Assembly: GCA_913774665.1 (NCBI GenBank)
Contig: CAJYHN010000002.1
Span: 620,001-684,000 of the forward strand
Direction: 5' to 3'
Origin: an uncultured Microbacterium sp.
GTDB lineage: Bacteria > Actinomycetota > Actinomycetes > Actinomycetales > Microbacteriaceae
DNA length: 64,000 bases
A program made the position numbers and the translations under genes. The notes beneath the pieces were generated by a model. The model worked only from the letters and a program-made list of their open reading frames with translations, did no database searches and had not been told where the DNA came from. Shown here in pieces: positions 1 through 8,975 of the stretch; the stretch's first letter is position 1; each line of letters opens with the position of its first letter.

Positions 1-199
1 CCTGCGCGCTGCTAGGAGACCATGCGTCAATGCGGCGCTTCGCCCCTTGCCGCATCCACGGCTCGGCGCTAGAACTCCTTCCGAAATCGATGAGCAGGAT
101 TGACGGAAGGGCAATGGCCACCACAGCGCACGCGCCGCCGAGCTTCGAGACTCGTCATCGACGCAAGCCGGGCGTCTAACATGCACGAAGGGACGCCCA

Positions 200-490
200 T
201 CATTCGGGGCTGGAGCACCAATCCCCCGACAGCCAGTCGGCGATCTTCGTCATCCGGTTCGCCACTGCCCGGTGCGAGTCACCAGCCTTCCAGATGTCAA
301 AGGCATTCACATCTGCGAATGTCCCATCCTCCACAATGACGCGACCCTTGCGTGTGTCCACGGACAGCTCGATCGTCCACATCGTTACCCCCGGCGCTTT
401 ACCCAAAGATCGAAGTTCTTCTATGGCCGCAGACACTTCCGGGTCCGTGACGTCGTCACGGACCCGGAACAACACAACGTGTCGGAACAT
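200..490 (-). CDS. Dabb-family (stress-responsive alpha/beta-barrel) protein
   Basis: A 96-residue protein whose N-terminus MFRHVVLFRV is the typical first strand of Dabb proteins, small dimeric ferredoxin-like barrels; the biochemical role of most members is unknown. Its ATG directly follows the TAA of fcl, so it is probably the last gene of a minus-strand unit wcaI-like, gmd, fcl, dabb. No membrane segment or signal peptide is seen. The link to polysaccharide synthesis rests on position only. The 199 bases beyond its 3' end to the window edge hold nothing I can support. Confidence 0.8.
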   Translation of the reverse strand: MFRHVVLFRVRDDVTDPEVSAAIEELRSLGKAPGVTMWTIELSVDTRKGRVIVEDGTFADVNAFDIWKAGDSHRAVANRMTKIADWLSGDWCSSPE

Positions 491-1474
491 TTACTCGCGA
501 ATGGTTTCGACGTGATCGCGGTACCACGCGACCGTGCGCTCCATGCCTTCTTCGAGCGAGATGGATGCCGTCCACCCCGCCTCAGCGAGCTTGGAGACGT
601 CCAGCAACTTCTGCGGGGTCCCGTCGGGCTTCGAGGTGTCCCATTCGGTTTCGCCGGTGTACCCGGTGACGCGCGCGATCGTCTCGGCGATCTCGCGGAT
701 TGTCACGTCGCTGCCGGTGCCGACGTTGACCTGGTCCGGGCCGTCGTAGTGCTCCATGAGATGCAGGCAGGCATCCGCCATGTCGTCCGCGTGCAGGAAC
801 TCGCGGCGAGGGGTTCCGGTCCCCCAGTTCGTGACGGTCGCGGCGCCGGAGTGCGCGGCCTCGTCGTAGCGGCGGATGAGCGCCGGCAGCACGTGCGACC
901 CCTTCGGCGAGAAGTTGTCATTGGGACCGTACAGGTTGGTCGGCATCGCGCTGATCCACGGTAGGCCGTACTGGCGGCGGACTGCCTGCGTCTGCAGGAT
1001 GCCGGCGATCTTCGCGATTGCGTATGCGTCGTTCGTCGGCTCGAGGTGCCCCGTGAGCAGCGAGTCCTCGCGGATGGGCTGCTCGGCGAACTTCGGGTAG
1101 ATGCAGGACGAGCCGAGGAACAGCACTCGCTCCACGTCGTTGGCGAGGGCGGCATCGAGCACGTTGACCTGAATGCGCATGTTGTCGCTCAAGAAGTCCA
1201 CGGGGTAGGTGGAGTTCGCCAGGATGCCGCCCACCTTGGCCGCAGCCAGGACGACGTACTTCGGCTTCGTCTCTCCCATGTAGGTGAAGACCGCATCACG
1301 GTCCTTCAGGTCGAGTTCTGCCGAGGGCTTGCCCACGACGTTCTCAAACCCCGAGGCCGCGAGCTTGCGCACGATGGCCGACCCGACGAGCCCGCGATGA
1401 CCGGCGACGTAGAAGGTCGCGTCGCGGTCGAGCTCACCCGGGTTGTACTGCACTCCGTCGACGGCGGTGCTCAC
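491..1474 (-). CDS. fcl: GDP-L-fucose synthase
   Basis: A 327-residue short-chain dehydrogenase-type epimerase/reductase. It converts the 4-keto-6-deoxymannose product of Gmd to GDP-L-fucose in the cytoplasm using NADPH. The Rossmann motif GHRGLVG is at residues 25-31, LGSSCIYPK supplies the catalytic serine, and YAIAK is the Tyr-x3-Lys pair. I chose the GTG at 1474 because it overlaps the gmd stop as GTGA, the coupling seen throughout this window. An upstream in-frame start at 1534 would add 20 residues unlike the family and lie inside gmd. Length is normal for Fcl/WcaG. Confidence 0.95.
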   Translation of the reverse strand: MSTAVDGVQYNPGELDRDATFYVAGHRGLVGSAIVRKLAASGFENVVGKPSAELDLKDRDAVFTYMGETKPKYVVLAAAKVGGILANSTYPVDFLSDNMRIQVNVLDAALANDVERVLFLGSSCIYPKFAEQPIREDSLLTGHLEPTNDAYAIAKIAGILQTQAVRRQYGLPWISAMPTNLYGPNDNFSPKGSHVLPALIRRYDEAAHSGAATVTNWGTGTPRREFLHADDMADACLHLMEHYDGPDQVNVGTGSDVTIREIAETIARVTGYTGETEWDTSKPDGTPQKLLDVSKLAEAGWTASISLEEGMERTVAWYRDHVETIRE

Positions 1475-2520
1475 GCGCGCGCTCCGAGCAAGTCCCGGTT
1501 GCTCCAGGTCGGCAGCGAAACCGTGTCGATCCACTCAGAACCCCGCTCGAGGAGCGTGACGTCTGCGTCGACCATGAGCTTCGCCAGCTCGTCTCCGTGC
1601 ACTGAGGGCACCCAGCCGAGCTTGTCAGCTGCCTTCGCCGGATCGCCGATCAGGGCGTCGACCTCGGTCGGACGCAGGTAGCGCTCGTCGAACTTCACGA
1701 ACTCTGCCCAGTCCAGGCCGACGTGGCCGAACGAGACCTCGAGGAAGTCTCTGATGGTGTATCCCACGCCCGTGGCGAGCACGAAGTCCTCGGGGGTGTC
1801 GGCCTGAAGCATGCGCCACATACCTTCGACGTACTCCGCCGCGTATCCCCAGTCGCGGATCGAGTCGAGGTTGCCAAGGTAGAGGTCTTTCTGCACGCCG
1901 GCCTTGATGCGGGCGACCGCGCGCGTGATCTTGCGCGTCACGAACGTCTCACCGCGGCGCGGCGATTCGTGGTTGAACAGGATGCCGTTGACCGCGAACA
2001 TGTCATATGCCTCGCGGTAGTTCTTGGTGATCCAGTAGCTGTACAGCTTGGCGGCCGCGTACGGCGAACGCGGATAGAACGGAGTCTCTTCGTTCTGCGG
2101 CGGCGGCGTCGCTCCGTACAGTTCCGACGTCGACGCTTGGTAGAACTTCGTCTGGATACCCGAAAGGCGAACGGCCTCGAGAAGGCGGATGGTTCCGGTT
2201 CCGGTGGTGTCAGCGGTGTGCTCGGGCTCGTCGAACGAGACACGCACATGCGACTGCGCTGCCAGGTTGTAGACCTCGTCCGGGTTGATCTCGGACATGA
2301 GCGTCACGAGCCGCGCACCGTCGGACAGGTCGCCGTAGTGAAGGAAGAGCTTCGCCTCCGGGTCGTGAGAGTCGACGTAGAGGTGGTCGATGCGGTGAGT
2401 GTTGAAGGTCGAAGCCCGACGAATGAGTCCGTGAACCTCGTACCCCTTCGACAGGAGCAGTTCCGCCAGGTAGGACCCGTCCTGGCCGGTGATGCCGGTG
2501 ATGAGCGCGCGCTTGGTCAA
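1471..2520 (-). CDS. gmd: GDP-mannose 4,6-dehydratase
   Basis: A 349-residue NAD(P)-dependent dehydratase making GDP-4-keto-6-deoxymannose, the first step to GDP-L-fucose. The nucleotide-binding motif [10 protein letters not shown] is at residues 9-18. The STSELYG serine/threonine site and the YAAAK Tyr-x3-Lys motif are present, and [12 protein letters not shown] is characteristic of Gmd. The start is a TTG: an in-frame stop (the TAG of the preceding gene at 2551) lies only 30 bases upstream and no ATG or GTG lies between. The ribosome-binding site is poor, so translation may rely on readthrough from the upstream glycosyltransferase gene. It is coupled to fcl by a 4-bp overlap. Confidence 0.96.
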   Translation of the reverse strand: MTKRALITGITGQDGSYLAELLLSKGYEVHGLIRRASTFNTHRIDHLYVDSHDPEAKLFLHYGDLSDGARLVTLMSEINPDEVYNLAAQSHVRVSFDEPEHTADTTGTGTIRLLEAVRLSGIQTKFYQASTSELYGATPPPQNEETPFYPRSPYAAAKLYSYWITKNYREAYDMFAVNGILFNHESPRRGETFVTRKITRAVARIKAGVQKDLYLGNLDSIRDWGYAAEYVEGMWRMLQADTPEDFVLATGVGYTIRDFLEVSFGHVGLDWAEFVKFDERYLRPTEVDALIGDPAKAADKLGWVPSVHGDELAKLMVDADVTLLERGSEWIDTVSLPTWSNRDLLGARA

Positions 2521-2550
2521 CTTTTTGCCGATCTTGATCGAGAGGTTGGA

Positions 2551-3807
2551 CTAGACACGATGCTTCGCGGCATCGTCGGTGGTGAGATCGCTCAAGAGAC
2601 TATCGAATCGCTGTACGGCAGAAGCCTCGGCCAGAACCGTCTCCCGGTAGCGCCTGCCGTTCGCGCCGAGGCGCGCGGCAGCCTGGCGATCAGCGACCAA
2701 CCTCTCGACTCCGGCTAGAAGTGCGGCCGGGTCTCCTGCAGGGACCACTATGCCGGCCCTGGCCGCATGCACCTCCTGAGCGGTGATTCCGGTGGCGTCG
2801 GTAGCTGCGAGTACGGGCCGACCGGAAGCGAAGTACGAAGTCAACTTGCTGGGTACCGCCATCTCGGCGACTCCCGGCAGCTCGTTGACGAGCAGGATGT
2901 CGGCGGATTGGAGCATGTTCCCAAAAGCGTCATTGTCTAATGGCGGAACAATCTGGGTCGTGGTCGGCTGATCGTCTACCCGTCTTTGCAGTTCAACTCG
3001 CTGCGATCCCTCTCCAAAGAGAACGAACCGCACGCTCGCGCCCTGATGGTACGCGAGCCGCCCCGCGTTCACGACATGTTCCAAGCCCTGCTTCACGCCC
3101 ATATTGCCGGCATGCACGACAACAATTTCCTCGTCACTCCACCCGTACGCCCGTCGCACAGCTGCAACATCAGCCGGTGGGAATGAAGACAAATGCGTCC
3201 AGTTGCGGACAACTCGAATGCGCGTCATGGGCACGCCGAAGTCTTCGTGAACCCGTTTTGCGAATCGTTCGTGTATGACGACGACCGTTGTCGCCGACCG
3301 TAACAGCCACCCCTCAACGGAACGGATCAGCCGCGTGGCGGCGCCCCCACCTTGCCCCGTCTCCTGAACGCCGAGAGCGTAGAGATCTTGGACCCACACC
3401 ACGAAGGGGGTCCGTGAATGTGTTAGGAGGGCTCGCAGCCGCAAGATTGCCGAAGACAGCAACGCTGGAGAGACCGTAATGACCGATGACGGACGTCCCC
3501 AGCGAGTGAAAACTTGGCGAAGGCCAAGCGTCACCTCGGACAAAGCACGGGGCAATGGGGCTGGATGCCGAGGGACGAAATGCCTCACTCGATGAAGAGC
3601 AACACCGTTGATGCTTTCACGCTTCGACCACTGCCCGTAACCTGCGGCAATCTCCCACTCCGGATAATGGGGGTGCGCAACCACAGCGCGAACATGGTGT
3701 CCGCGGCGCACAAGACCGGCGGCCATGGCCGCCGTGTAGGGAGAAATTCCCGTAGTCTCCGGAGGGTAGTTGAGCCCGAAGAAGAGCGTTCGCGGTGGTT
3801 GCTGCAC
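2551..3807 (-). CDS. WcaI-like glycosyltransferase (GT4)
   Basis: A 418-residue GT-B fold glycosyltransferase. The N-terminus FFGLNYPPETTGISPYTA is the signature of the colanic-acid WcaI group, which adds a sugar, often fucose, to a lipid-linked repeat unit. The C-terminal half has the donor-site segment VVHAGNMGVKQGLE and the MAVPSKLTSYFASG region that replaces the usual Glu-x7-Glu motif in WcaI proteins. It starts with GTG; TAAGGT lies 7 nt upstream and can serve as a -10 element or a weak Shine-Dalgarno sequence. Co-transcription with gmd and fcl makes a fucosyltransferase role plausible, but donor specificity cannot be read from sequence. Confidence 0.87.
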   Translation of the reverse strand: MQQPPRTLFFGLNYPPETTGISPYTAAMAAGLVRRGHHVRAVVAHPHYPEWEIAAGYGQWSKRESINGVALHRVRHFVPRHPAPLPRALSEVTLGLRQVFTRWGRPSSVITVSPALLSSAILRLRALLTHSRTPFVVWVQDLYALGVQETGQGGGAATRLIRSVEGWLLRSATTVVVIHERFAKRVHEDFGVPMTRIRVVRNWTHLSSFPPADVAAVRRAYGWSDEEIVVVHAGNMGVKQGLEHVVNAGRLAYHQGASVRFVLFGEGSQRVELQRRVDDQPTTTQIVPPLDNDAFGNMLQSADILLVNELPGVAEMAVPSKLTSYFASGRPVLAATDATGITAQEVHAARAGIVVPAGDPAALLAGVERLVADRQAAARLGANGRRYRETVLAEASAVQRFDSLLSDLTTDDAAKHRV

Positions 3808-3814
3808 GGTCCGA

Positions 3815-3820
3815 ACCTTA
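3815..3820 (-). promoter_or_regulatory. Candidate -10 (TAAGGT), leaderless geometry
   Basis: TAAGGT ends 7 nt before the GTG of the WcaI-like gene. It fits TANNNT but could also be a ribosome-binding site, so this is among the less certain members of the series. Confidence 0.35.
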
Positions 3821-3861
3821 CAGCGGTCATCATTACGAGACAGTTAAAAGAAGGACACACC

Positions 3862-4437
3862 GTGGGCGATGTACCGGTGATCGACCTCTCGAAGGCCCCT
3901 GGAGAGAGGGCAGCTTGGGACCGACCAAGATGGAAAATCTACCTTTGGGCCGTGTGCGAGCTGCTCTTTGTGACGAATGCGTGGCAGATCAGCTCGGGGC
4001 TCAGGGTCCGCGTCCTTCGGTCTTTCGGCGCGGAGATCGGACGGAGCGTGGTATTTCGTCCCCGGACTCGAGTCAAGTTCCCTTGGAAGCTCCACGTCGG
4101 AGATCGCTCCTGGATCGGTGAGGGCGTGTGGTTTCACAATCAGGACCACATCTACGTCGGGCATGATGCCGTGATTTCACAGGAGACGTTCCTGACGACG
4201 GGGAGCCATGCCCATCGACGCGACATGGCGTTGCTCACAAGGCCCATCCGTATCGATGCCGGAGCCTGGATCACCTCGCGCTGCGTCGTGTTGGGCGGAG
4301 CGCACGTCGGTCGTAGCGCCCTGATCCGCCCGCTCAGCGTGGTCGACGCCCGCGGCATACCGGCGGGCGAGGTGTGGGGCGGGAATCCGATGGCGTTTAT
4401 CGGTCCGCGTTCGATCGAGTCCCGGTACACCGAGTGA
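3862..4437 (+). CDS. WcaF-like colanic-acid-type acetyltransferase
   Basis: A 191-residue left-handed beta-helix (hexapeptide) acetyltransferase. The N-terminal WKIYLWAVCELLFVTNAW helix and the NQDHIYVGHDAVISQETFL and GGNPMAFIG segments match WcaF-type enzymes, which O-acetylate sugars of exopolysaccharide units using acetyl-CoA. I chose the GTG at 3862: it has AAGGA 6 nt upstream, and everything 5' of it is antisense to the WcaI-like gene. Its stop overlaps the next gene as GTGA. It heads a plus-strand operon of acetyltransferase plus three glycosyltransferases, divergent from the gmd unit. Confidence 0.9.
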   Translation: MGDVPVIDLSKAPGERAAWDRPRWKIYLWAVCELLFVTNAWQISSGLRVRVLRSFGAEIGRSVVFRPRTRVKFPWKLHVGDRSWIGEGVWFHNQDHIYVGHDAVISQETFLTTGSHAHRRDMALLTRPIRIDAGAWITSRCVVLGGAHVGRSALIRPLSVVDARGIPAGEVWGGNPMAFIGPRSIESRYTE

Positions 4438-5558
4438 GAATCGCGCACGTCGTCACTTACGCGTCGGCGGACGGTGCTTTCGGTGGTCCGACCCGCGTGG
4501 CCTTCGCACAGGCCAAGGCGCTCGCGGAACGTGGTCACGAAGTAACAGTCTTTGCGGGCTCTCCACCGGCGGAGGCTGGGGACGCCCAACGCGACGGGTT
4601 CCGCCTTCGAACCTTCCCCGTACATAAAGTCGCGCCCTTCGGCGGTTTCGCGACTCTCCGTCCCCGTGGAATGCGTACGGCTCTGTGTGCACAAGCCAGC
4701 GACCTCGACGTCGCCCACGTGCACCTGGCCCGCGATCTTGCGACGCTGCCTGCGGCCCTCGTCCTAAGAAAACTCGGCGTGCCCTACGTCACACAGACGC
4801 ACGGCATGATCGACCGCTCCGAAAAGAGACTGGCCGCTATCCTCGACCGGCTCGCTACTGGTCGTGCGCTCACCGGCGCCGGGAGTTGGTTACTCCTCAC
4901 CCCAGGGGAAAGGACGGATCTTGCCCACGTCGCCACTCCGGGCCGCACGCGCGCGGTGCAAAACGGCGTGGAGCTTCGCGAGACGACTCCCCTCGACCAG
5001 AGGAGCGACACGGTTCTCTTCCTCGCGCGACTGCATGAACGCAAGCGCCCACTCGCTTTCGTCGAAATGGCGACGCGTCTGGCCGATGATCTCCCCCGCA
5101 CGCAGTTTCTGCTTATCGGCCCTGACGAGGGCGAAGGCGCGGCAGTCGCACGCGCGATCGGTGCAAGCGGACTGGGTGACCGCCTGCGATGGATCGGAGC
5201 CCTCTCCCCTGATGAAACGGCATCCGCCATGAGATCAGCCCGTGTCTATGTGCTCCCCTCCGTCAATGAGGTCTTCCCCATGACCATTCTCGAGTCCTTC
5301 GTGGCGGGGACACCTGTGGTCACAACATCGTCGCTGGGCATCGCCCCGGATTGCGAACGGTTCGGCGCCGCAATCATCACGGACGGAACCGTAGAACAAC
5401 TCTCTGCTGCGGTTTTTCGGGCACGTAACGACGACGAGCTCGCTGCTTCGCTTCGCCGCGGGGCGGTCGCCTACCTCGAAGCTGAGCTGGATATCAAGCA
5501 CGTTGCTCGTGATCTCGAGGACGAGTACTCCTACGTGATGAGGACACGCCGTGACTGA
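4434..5558 (+). CDS. Glycosyltransferase family 4
   Basis: A 374-residue GT-B enzyme. The N-terminal domain begins RIAHVVTYASADGAFGGPTR, with a Gly-Gly acceptor loop. The C-terminal donor domain carries VLFLARLHERKRP and the retaining Glu-x7-Glu motif as EVFPMTILE. The start is the GTG overlapping the acetyltransferase stop (GTGA); longer starts would lie inside that gene. It is cytoplasmic or membrane-associated and builds the exopolysaccharide repeat. Donor and acceptor are unknown. Confidence 0.9.
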   Translation: MRIAHVVTYASADGAFGGPTRVAFAQAKALAERGHEVTVFAGSPPAEAGDAQRDGFRLRTFPVHKVAPFGGFATLRPRGMRTALCAQASDLDVAHVHLARDLATLPAALVLRKLGVPYVTQTHGMIDRSEKRLAAILDRLATGRALTGAGSWLLLTPGERTDLAHVATPGRTRAVQNGVELRETTPLDQRSDTVLFLARLHERKRPLAFVEMATRLADDLPRTQFLLIGPDEGEGAAVARAIGASGLGDRLRWIGALSPDETASAMRSARVYVLPSVNEVFPMTILESFVAGTPVVTTSSLGIAPDCERFGAAIITDGTVEQLSAAVFRARNDDELAASLRRGAVAYLEAELDIKHVARDLEDEYSYVMRTRRD

Positions 5559-6651
5559 GGTCTCCATCGTCCAGCCCTACCTTCCGCAGTACCGCGTACC
5601 GTTTTTCGACGGGCTGTCCGTCGCCCTCAGAGAACACGGCGTGAGTCTGCGCGTCATAGCGGGGCAAGCCTTGAGGGAGCAGGCCCAGCGTGGGGACTCT
5701 GCGCACGCGTCCTGGCTGGAGCAAGTACACACGCGCACGCTCGCACTCGGGTCGCGACATCTTGCGCTCACGCTCACGTCACGGCTCTGGAAAGATTCGG
5801 ATGCGGTGATCGTCCCCCACCAGGGCTCTTCTCTCGACGCGCTCGCGGCGACGGCCGGCTCGAGCCCGCGTCACGTCGGCGTGTGGGGGCACATTGCCTC
5901 TTACACCTCGCCACTCAATCCGCTCGACGCTGCTGTCGAGCGCTGGCAACTGCGCCGCGCCCACCACGTCTTCGCGTACATGCCCAGTGGCGCTGCGTTC
6001 GCTCGCAAACAGGGAGTGCGCGCGGAGCGCATCACGACGGTCATGAATACCATCGACACCACGCGCCTCGAAGATGCTCTGGCGCGCACGACGACGAGCG
6101 ATATCGCGGCGTTTCGCCAGCGTCACCACTTGCCTGACGCTCCCTACCTGGCGTACGTGGGCGGCCTCGACCGGAGCAAAAGAGTCGATTTTCTCGCGGA
6201 GTCGCTCGACATTCTCCACGCCCGGCGGAGCAGGGTACACATAGTCGTCGCTGGCCGGGGCGACCAGGAGCACCTGCTTCGGACTGCGGCAGCACGCGGA
6301 CAAGTCACTCTCGTCGGCTATGCCGATGTCGACACGAAAGCACTTATCTTGAAGGGGTCGAAGGCCATTGCCAACCCCGGCAGAGTTGGCCTCATCGCGG
6401 TCGACGCGCTCACCGCTCGCCGATCTATCGTGGCGACGCAGTGGCCCTGGCACGCGCCTGAGATCGAATATCTGCGCGTGGGCGAGAGCCTGTTCCTCTC
6501 ACCCGACAATGCGGGCGATTTCGCCGATGCATTGGAAGATGCCGGACAACGCACAGGCTTCTCATCCACCAATGATTGGCCGCCGGCGCCGCGCATGGAG
6601 GCCATGGTGTCCAATTTCCGCAATGGCGTCCTTGCGCTGCTAACCTCCTGA
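5551..6651 (+). CDS. Glycosyltransferase family 4-like, atypical donor motif
   Basis: A 366-residue GT-B protein beginning VSIVQPYLPQYRVPFFDGL, typical of group-1 transferases. The nucleotide-sugar domain has YVGGLDRSKRVDFL. The usual Glu-x7-Glu motif is missing: the corresponding stretch reads NPGRVGLIAVDAL, with Asp at the second acidic position and no Glu at the first. It starts with GTG, overlapping the preceding gene by 8 bp. It is likely active on the same repeat unit, but the altered motif leaves catalysis open. Confidence 0.83.
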   Translation: MTEVSIVQPYLPQYRVPFFDGLSVALREHGVSLRVIAGQALREQAQRGDSAHASWLEQVHTRTLALGSRHLALTLTSRLWKDSDAVIVPHQGSSLDALAATAGSSPRHVGVWGHIASYTSPLNPLDAAVERWQLRRAHHVFAYMPSGAAFARKQGVRAERITTVMNTIDTTRLEDALARTTTSDIAAFRQRHHLPDAPYLAYVGGLDRSKRVDFLAESLDILHARRSRVHIVVAGRGDQEHLLRTAAARGQVTLVGYADVDTKALILKGSKAIANPGRVGLIAVDALTARRSIVATQWPWHAPEIEYLRVGESLFLSPDNAGDFADALEDAGQRTGFSSTNDWPPAPRMEAMVSNFRNGVLALLTS

Positions 6652-6834
6652 GTGCAGGCGCCTCGCATCTCCGACAACCGGAGGGTGAGAGACGCAATCC
6701 CGATACCCGTCCAGGATTGCCTCCCCCACCATTCGCTGCGCCCAACAATCCACTCATCAGCCATGCCTTCACGTCGGCTCGATGACGGTGTACGTATCAC
6801 GTCCAACGGGCGGGCGCGAAAGAGGTTGGCTCCG

Positions 6835-7923
6835 GTGCAGAAGATCGATTGGCTCACGGGCCGCGCGGCCCCTTACCGCCGCCCCATCTGGGACGTCCTT
6901 GGCAACCGGTTCGATTTTCAGATCCGCCTTCTTGAGAACAGTCGCCAATTTCATTGCAGACCGGGAAACCGCCCCGACGACTGGTACGAGTTCGGCCTAC
7001 GAGGTGCAGACACGGCTTTCGTACCGACGAAGCGACTCCAGCGCGGAGAAGAAAATTACTACCTCGCTCTGCGGTCGCCCGTCCGACGCGGCGTCGACGG
7101 CGTCATCCTCGGCGGCTGGGAGTCACCTGCCTACTGGCAGGCCCTGGCCCAGCTCAAGACATCTCGCCGTCCCGTTCGCAGCGTGGGATTTTACGAATCG
7201 ACGCTCGCAAGCCAGGGGCATAAGAACGGCCCGATTGCAGCCGCACGCCGGTGGTATTTTCGCAATCTCGATGCCGTCGTCGTGCCCGGCGAAGCGTCCG
7301 CCGAAGCGGTAGCCGCGATGGGCGTTGACGATCACAGAATCTTCGTGGGGTTCAATCCCGTCGACGTCGACTGGATCGCCAGGGAATCAACCCGCTCCCC
7401 CCTCCGCGGCCGGGGCCACCGTTTCATTTATATCGGGCAGCTTGTCCCCCGCAAGGCCCCCCTCGCGCTTATTCAGGCCTTTGCCCACTGTCGCGACGAG
7501 GCTGACACACTCACGATCGTCGGGAAGGGAGAACTAGCTCGAGCTGTCAACGCAGAGATCGACCGTCTCGGTCTTTCTGAAACCGTCGAGCTTTTTCCCA
7601 CGGTCTCCTATCAAGACGTCCCCGCGCTGCTTGCCCGACACGACACGCTGGTGCTCCCCTCACTCACCGAGGTGTGGGGACTGGTCGTGAACGAGGCGCT
7701 TGCCGCCGGCCTGCACGTCGTCGTCTCACGCAACGCGGGGGTCGCGCCGTCAGTGGCGGACATGGACGGCGTCCACCTGTGTGAACCAGAACGGGAAGCA
7801 ATTGCCCAGGCGATGGCGGCAAGTCGAGCGTCCTGGGCCGGTCCCGTGAGGACGCCTGCCATTCTCGCGTTCACCCCGCAAAGATTCGCGGACGTCTTCG
7901 TGCGCGCGCTGAACCAGAGCTGA
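6835..7923 (+). CDS. Glycosyltransferase family 4
   Basis: A 362-residue GT-B enzyme. The N-terminus KIDWLTGRAAPYRRPIWDVL resembles transferases acting on polysaccharide units. The donor domain has YIGQLVPRKAPLALIQAF and the Glu-x7-Glu motif as EVWGLVVNE. The frame is open back to a GTG at 6652 immediately after the previous stop. I prefer the GTG at 6835 because it has GAAAGAGG about 9 nt upstream and sits where similar proteins begin; the 61 codons before it look non-coding. It is the last gene of the plus-strand glycosyltransferase operon and converges on the next gene across 44 bp. Confidence 0.85.
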   Translation: MQKIDWLTGRAAPYRRPIWDVLGNRFDFQIRLLENSRQFHCRPGNRPDDWYEFGLRGADTAFVPTKRLQRGEENYYLALRSPVRRGVDGVILGGWESPAYWQALAQLKTSRRPVRSVGFYESTLASQGHKNGPIAAARRWYFRNLDAVVVPGEASAEAVAAMGVDDHRIFVGFNPVDVDWIARESTRSPLRGRGHRFIYIGQLVPRKAPLALIQAFAHCRDEADTLTIVGKGELARAVNAEIDRLGLSETVELFPTVSYQDVPALLARHDTLVLPSLTEVWGLVVNEALAAGLHVVVSRNAGVAPSVADMDGVHLCEPEREAIAQAMAASRASWAGPVRTPAILAFTPQRFADVFVRALNQS

Positions 7924-7967
7924 GACACCGGAGCGACGGTCCACCGGTAACTGCGGTATCGAATTCT

Positions 7968-8975
7968 CTACGACGACGTGCCCACCACGCGATTAAACAC
8001 ATCGAGGTACCGCTCGGCACATACGCGAGCCCCGTATTGTTCGAGCACGCGCGCCGCCTGGGAGATGGCGCGAGATTGGAAGGCGTCGATGTCTTCCAGG
8101 ACTCGTCGGACAGCGGCCACCCCGCCATCGACGTTCCCTGCGTCAAATTCTTCGCGCACAATCCAGTCCGGAAGACCAAGACCCACCTCTGACGTGCACA
8201 CAATGGGGAGGCCTGCAGCGGCCGCCTCGAGGAGCGCCACGCTATGAGCCTCCCGGCGCGCCGTGTGCAAGAGCATTCTGGATCGACGAAGCGCCGCAGG
8301 GACGTCGTCGGACGGCCCGACGAAACGGATAACGTCTTCGCTTGCATCGAAAACGCTCACGAGGTTGGCATACTCGGGATCGACGTCTGTCGGTCCCACC
8401 CAATCAAATCGCACATTCCCATTGGCGGCGGTCACGCGGCGCGCGATGCTGGCCCAGGTATCGGGGTCTTTTTGGCCCGCGACACGTCCTACGGAGGTGA
8501 TCCGGAATTCTGCGGGTGGGATTGTGGCGGGAAAGAAGTGCGAACCCACACCGTTGGGAATCATGTCGATCTGCTGGTCTGGAAATCTTGAGCGATATTC
8601 TGCTACTTGGGAAGCACTTACTGCGATGATGGCTGCCGCGCGGTGCTTCAAAAGGGTTTCGGCAACTCGAAGCTTCGCGTCGTCGAAATCCCGTGCGGCG
8701 CTGTGGAGGACGCACACCACCGGGGCCACGGATTTCTTCACCGCGAGGCGTGCGTAGAGGTTCGGCAGCGCGGAGTGGGAGACGACGACATCGGGGCCGA
8801 AGGCGCGAACCTCTTTGCGAATGTGCTGCAGACGCCGAACGGGAACCGTGCCGCTTGCGTCCATGAATGCAGTGTCGACCACGTGCCCGCGCTCGCGCCA
8901 TACCGACGCAAGAGAGTCTGCCGCGGACTCCGCCCCTCCGATGCGAGGGCTGATAAGGATCTGAAGAATTCTCAT
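7968..8975 (-). CDS. Glycosyltransferase family 4
   Basis: A 335-residue GT-B enzyme starting MRILQILISPRIGGAES, with a Gly-Gly-Ala-Glu acceptor loop. It has VGRVAGQKDPDTW in the donor domain and the Glu-x7-Glu motif as EAHSVALLE. Its ATG overlaps the flippase stop (ATGA), so it is coupled to the flippase and is the last gene of a three-gene minus-strand unit. Sugar specificity cannot be inferred. Confidence 0.9.
   Translation of the reverse strand: MRILQILISPRIGGAESAADSLASVWRERGHVVDTAFMDASGTVPVRRLQHIRKEVRAFGPDVVVSHSALPNLYARLAVKKSVAPVVCVLHSAARDFDDAKLRVAETLLKHRAAAIIAVSASQVAEYRSRFPDQQIDMIPNGVGSHFFPATIPPAEFRITSVGRVAGQKDPDTWASIARRVTAANGNVRFDWVGPTDVDPEYANLVSVFDASEDVIRFVGPSDDVPAALRRSRMLLHTARREAHSVALLEAAAAGLPIVCTSEVGLGLPDWIVREEFDAGNVDGGVAAVRRVLEDIDAFQSRAISQAARVLEQYGARVCAERYLDVFNRVVGTSS

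Noticed and set aside
100-339. Open frame at the left edge on the plus strand
   Set aside because: It overlaps the Dabb gene antisense, lacks a ribosome-binding site and has no recognisable content.
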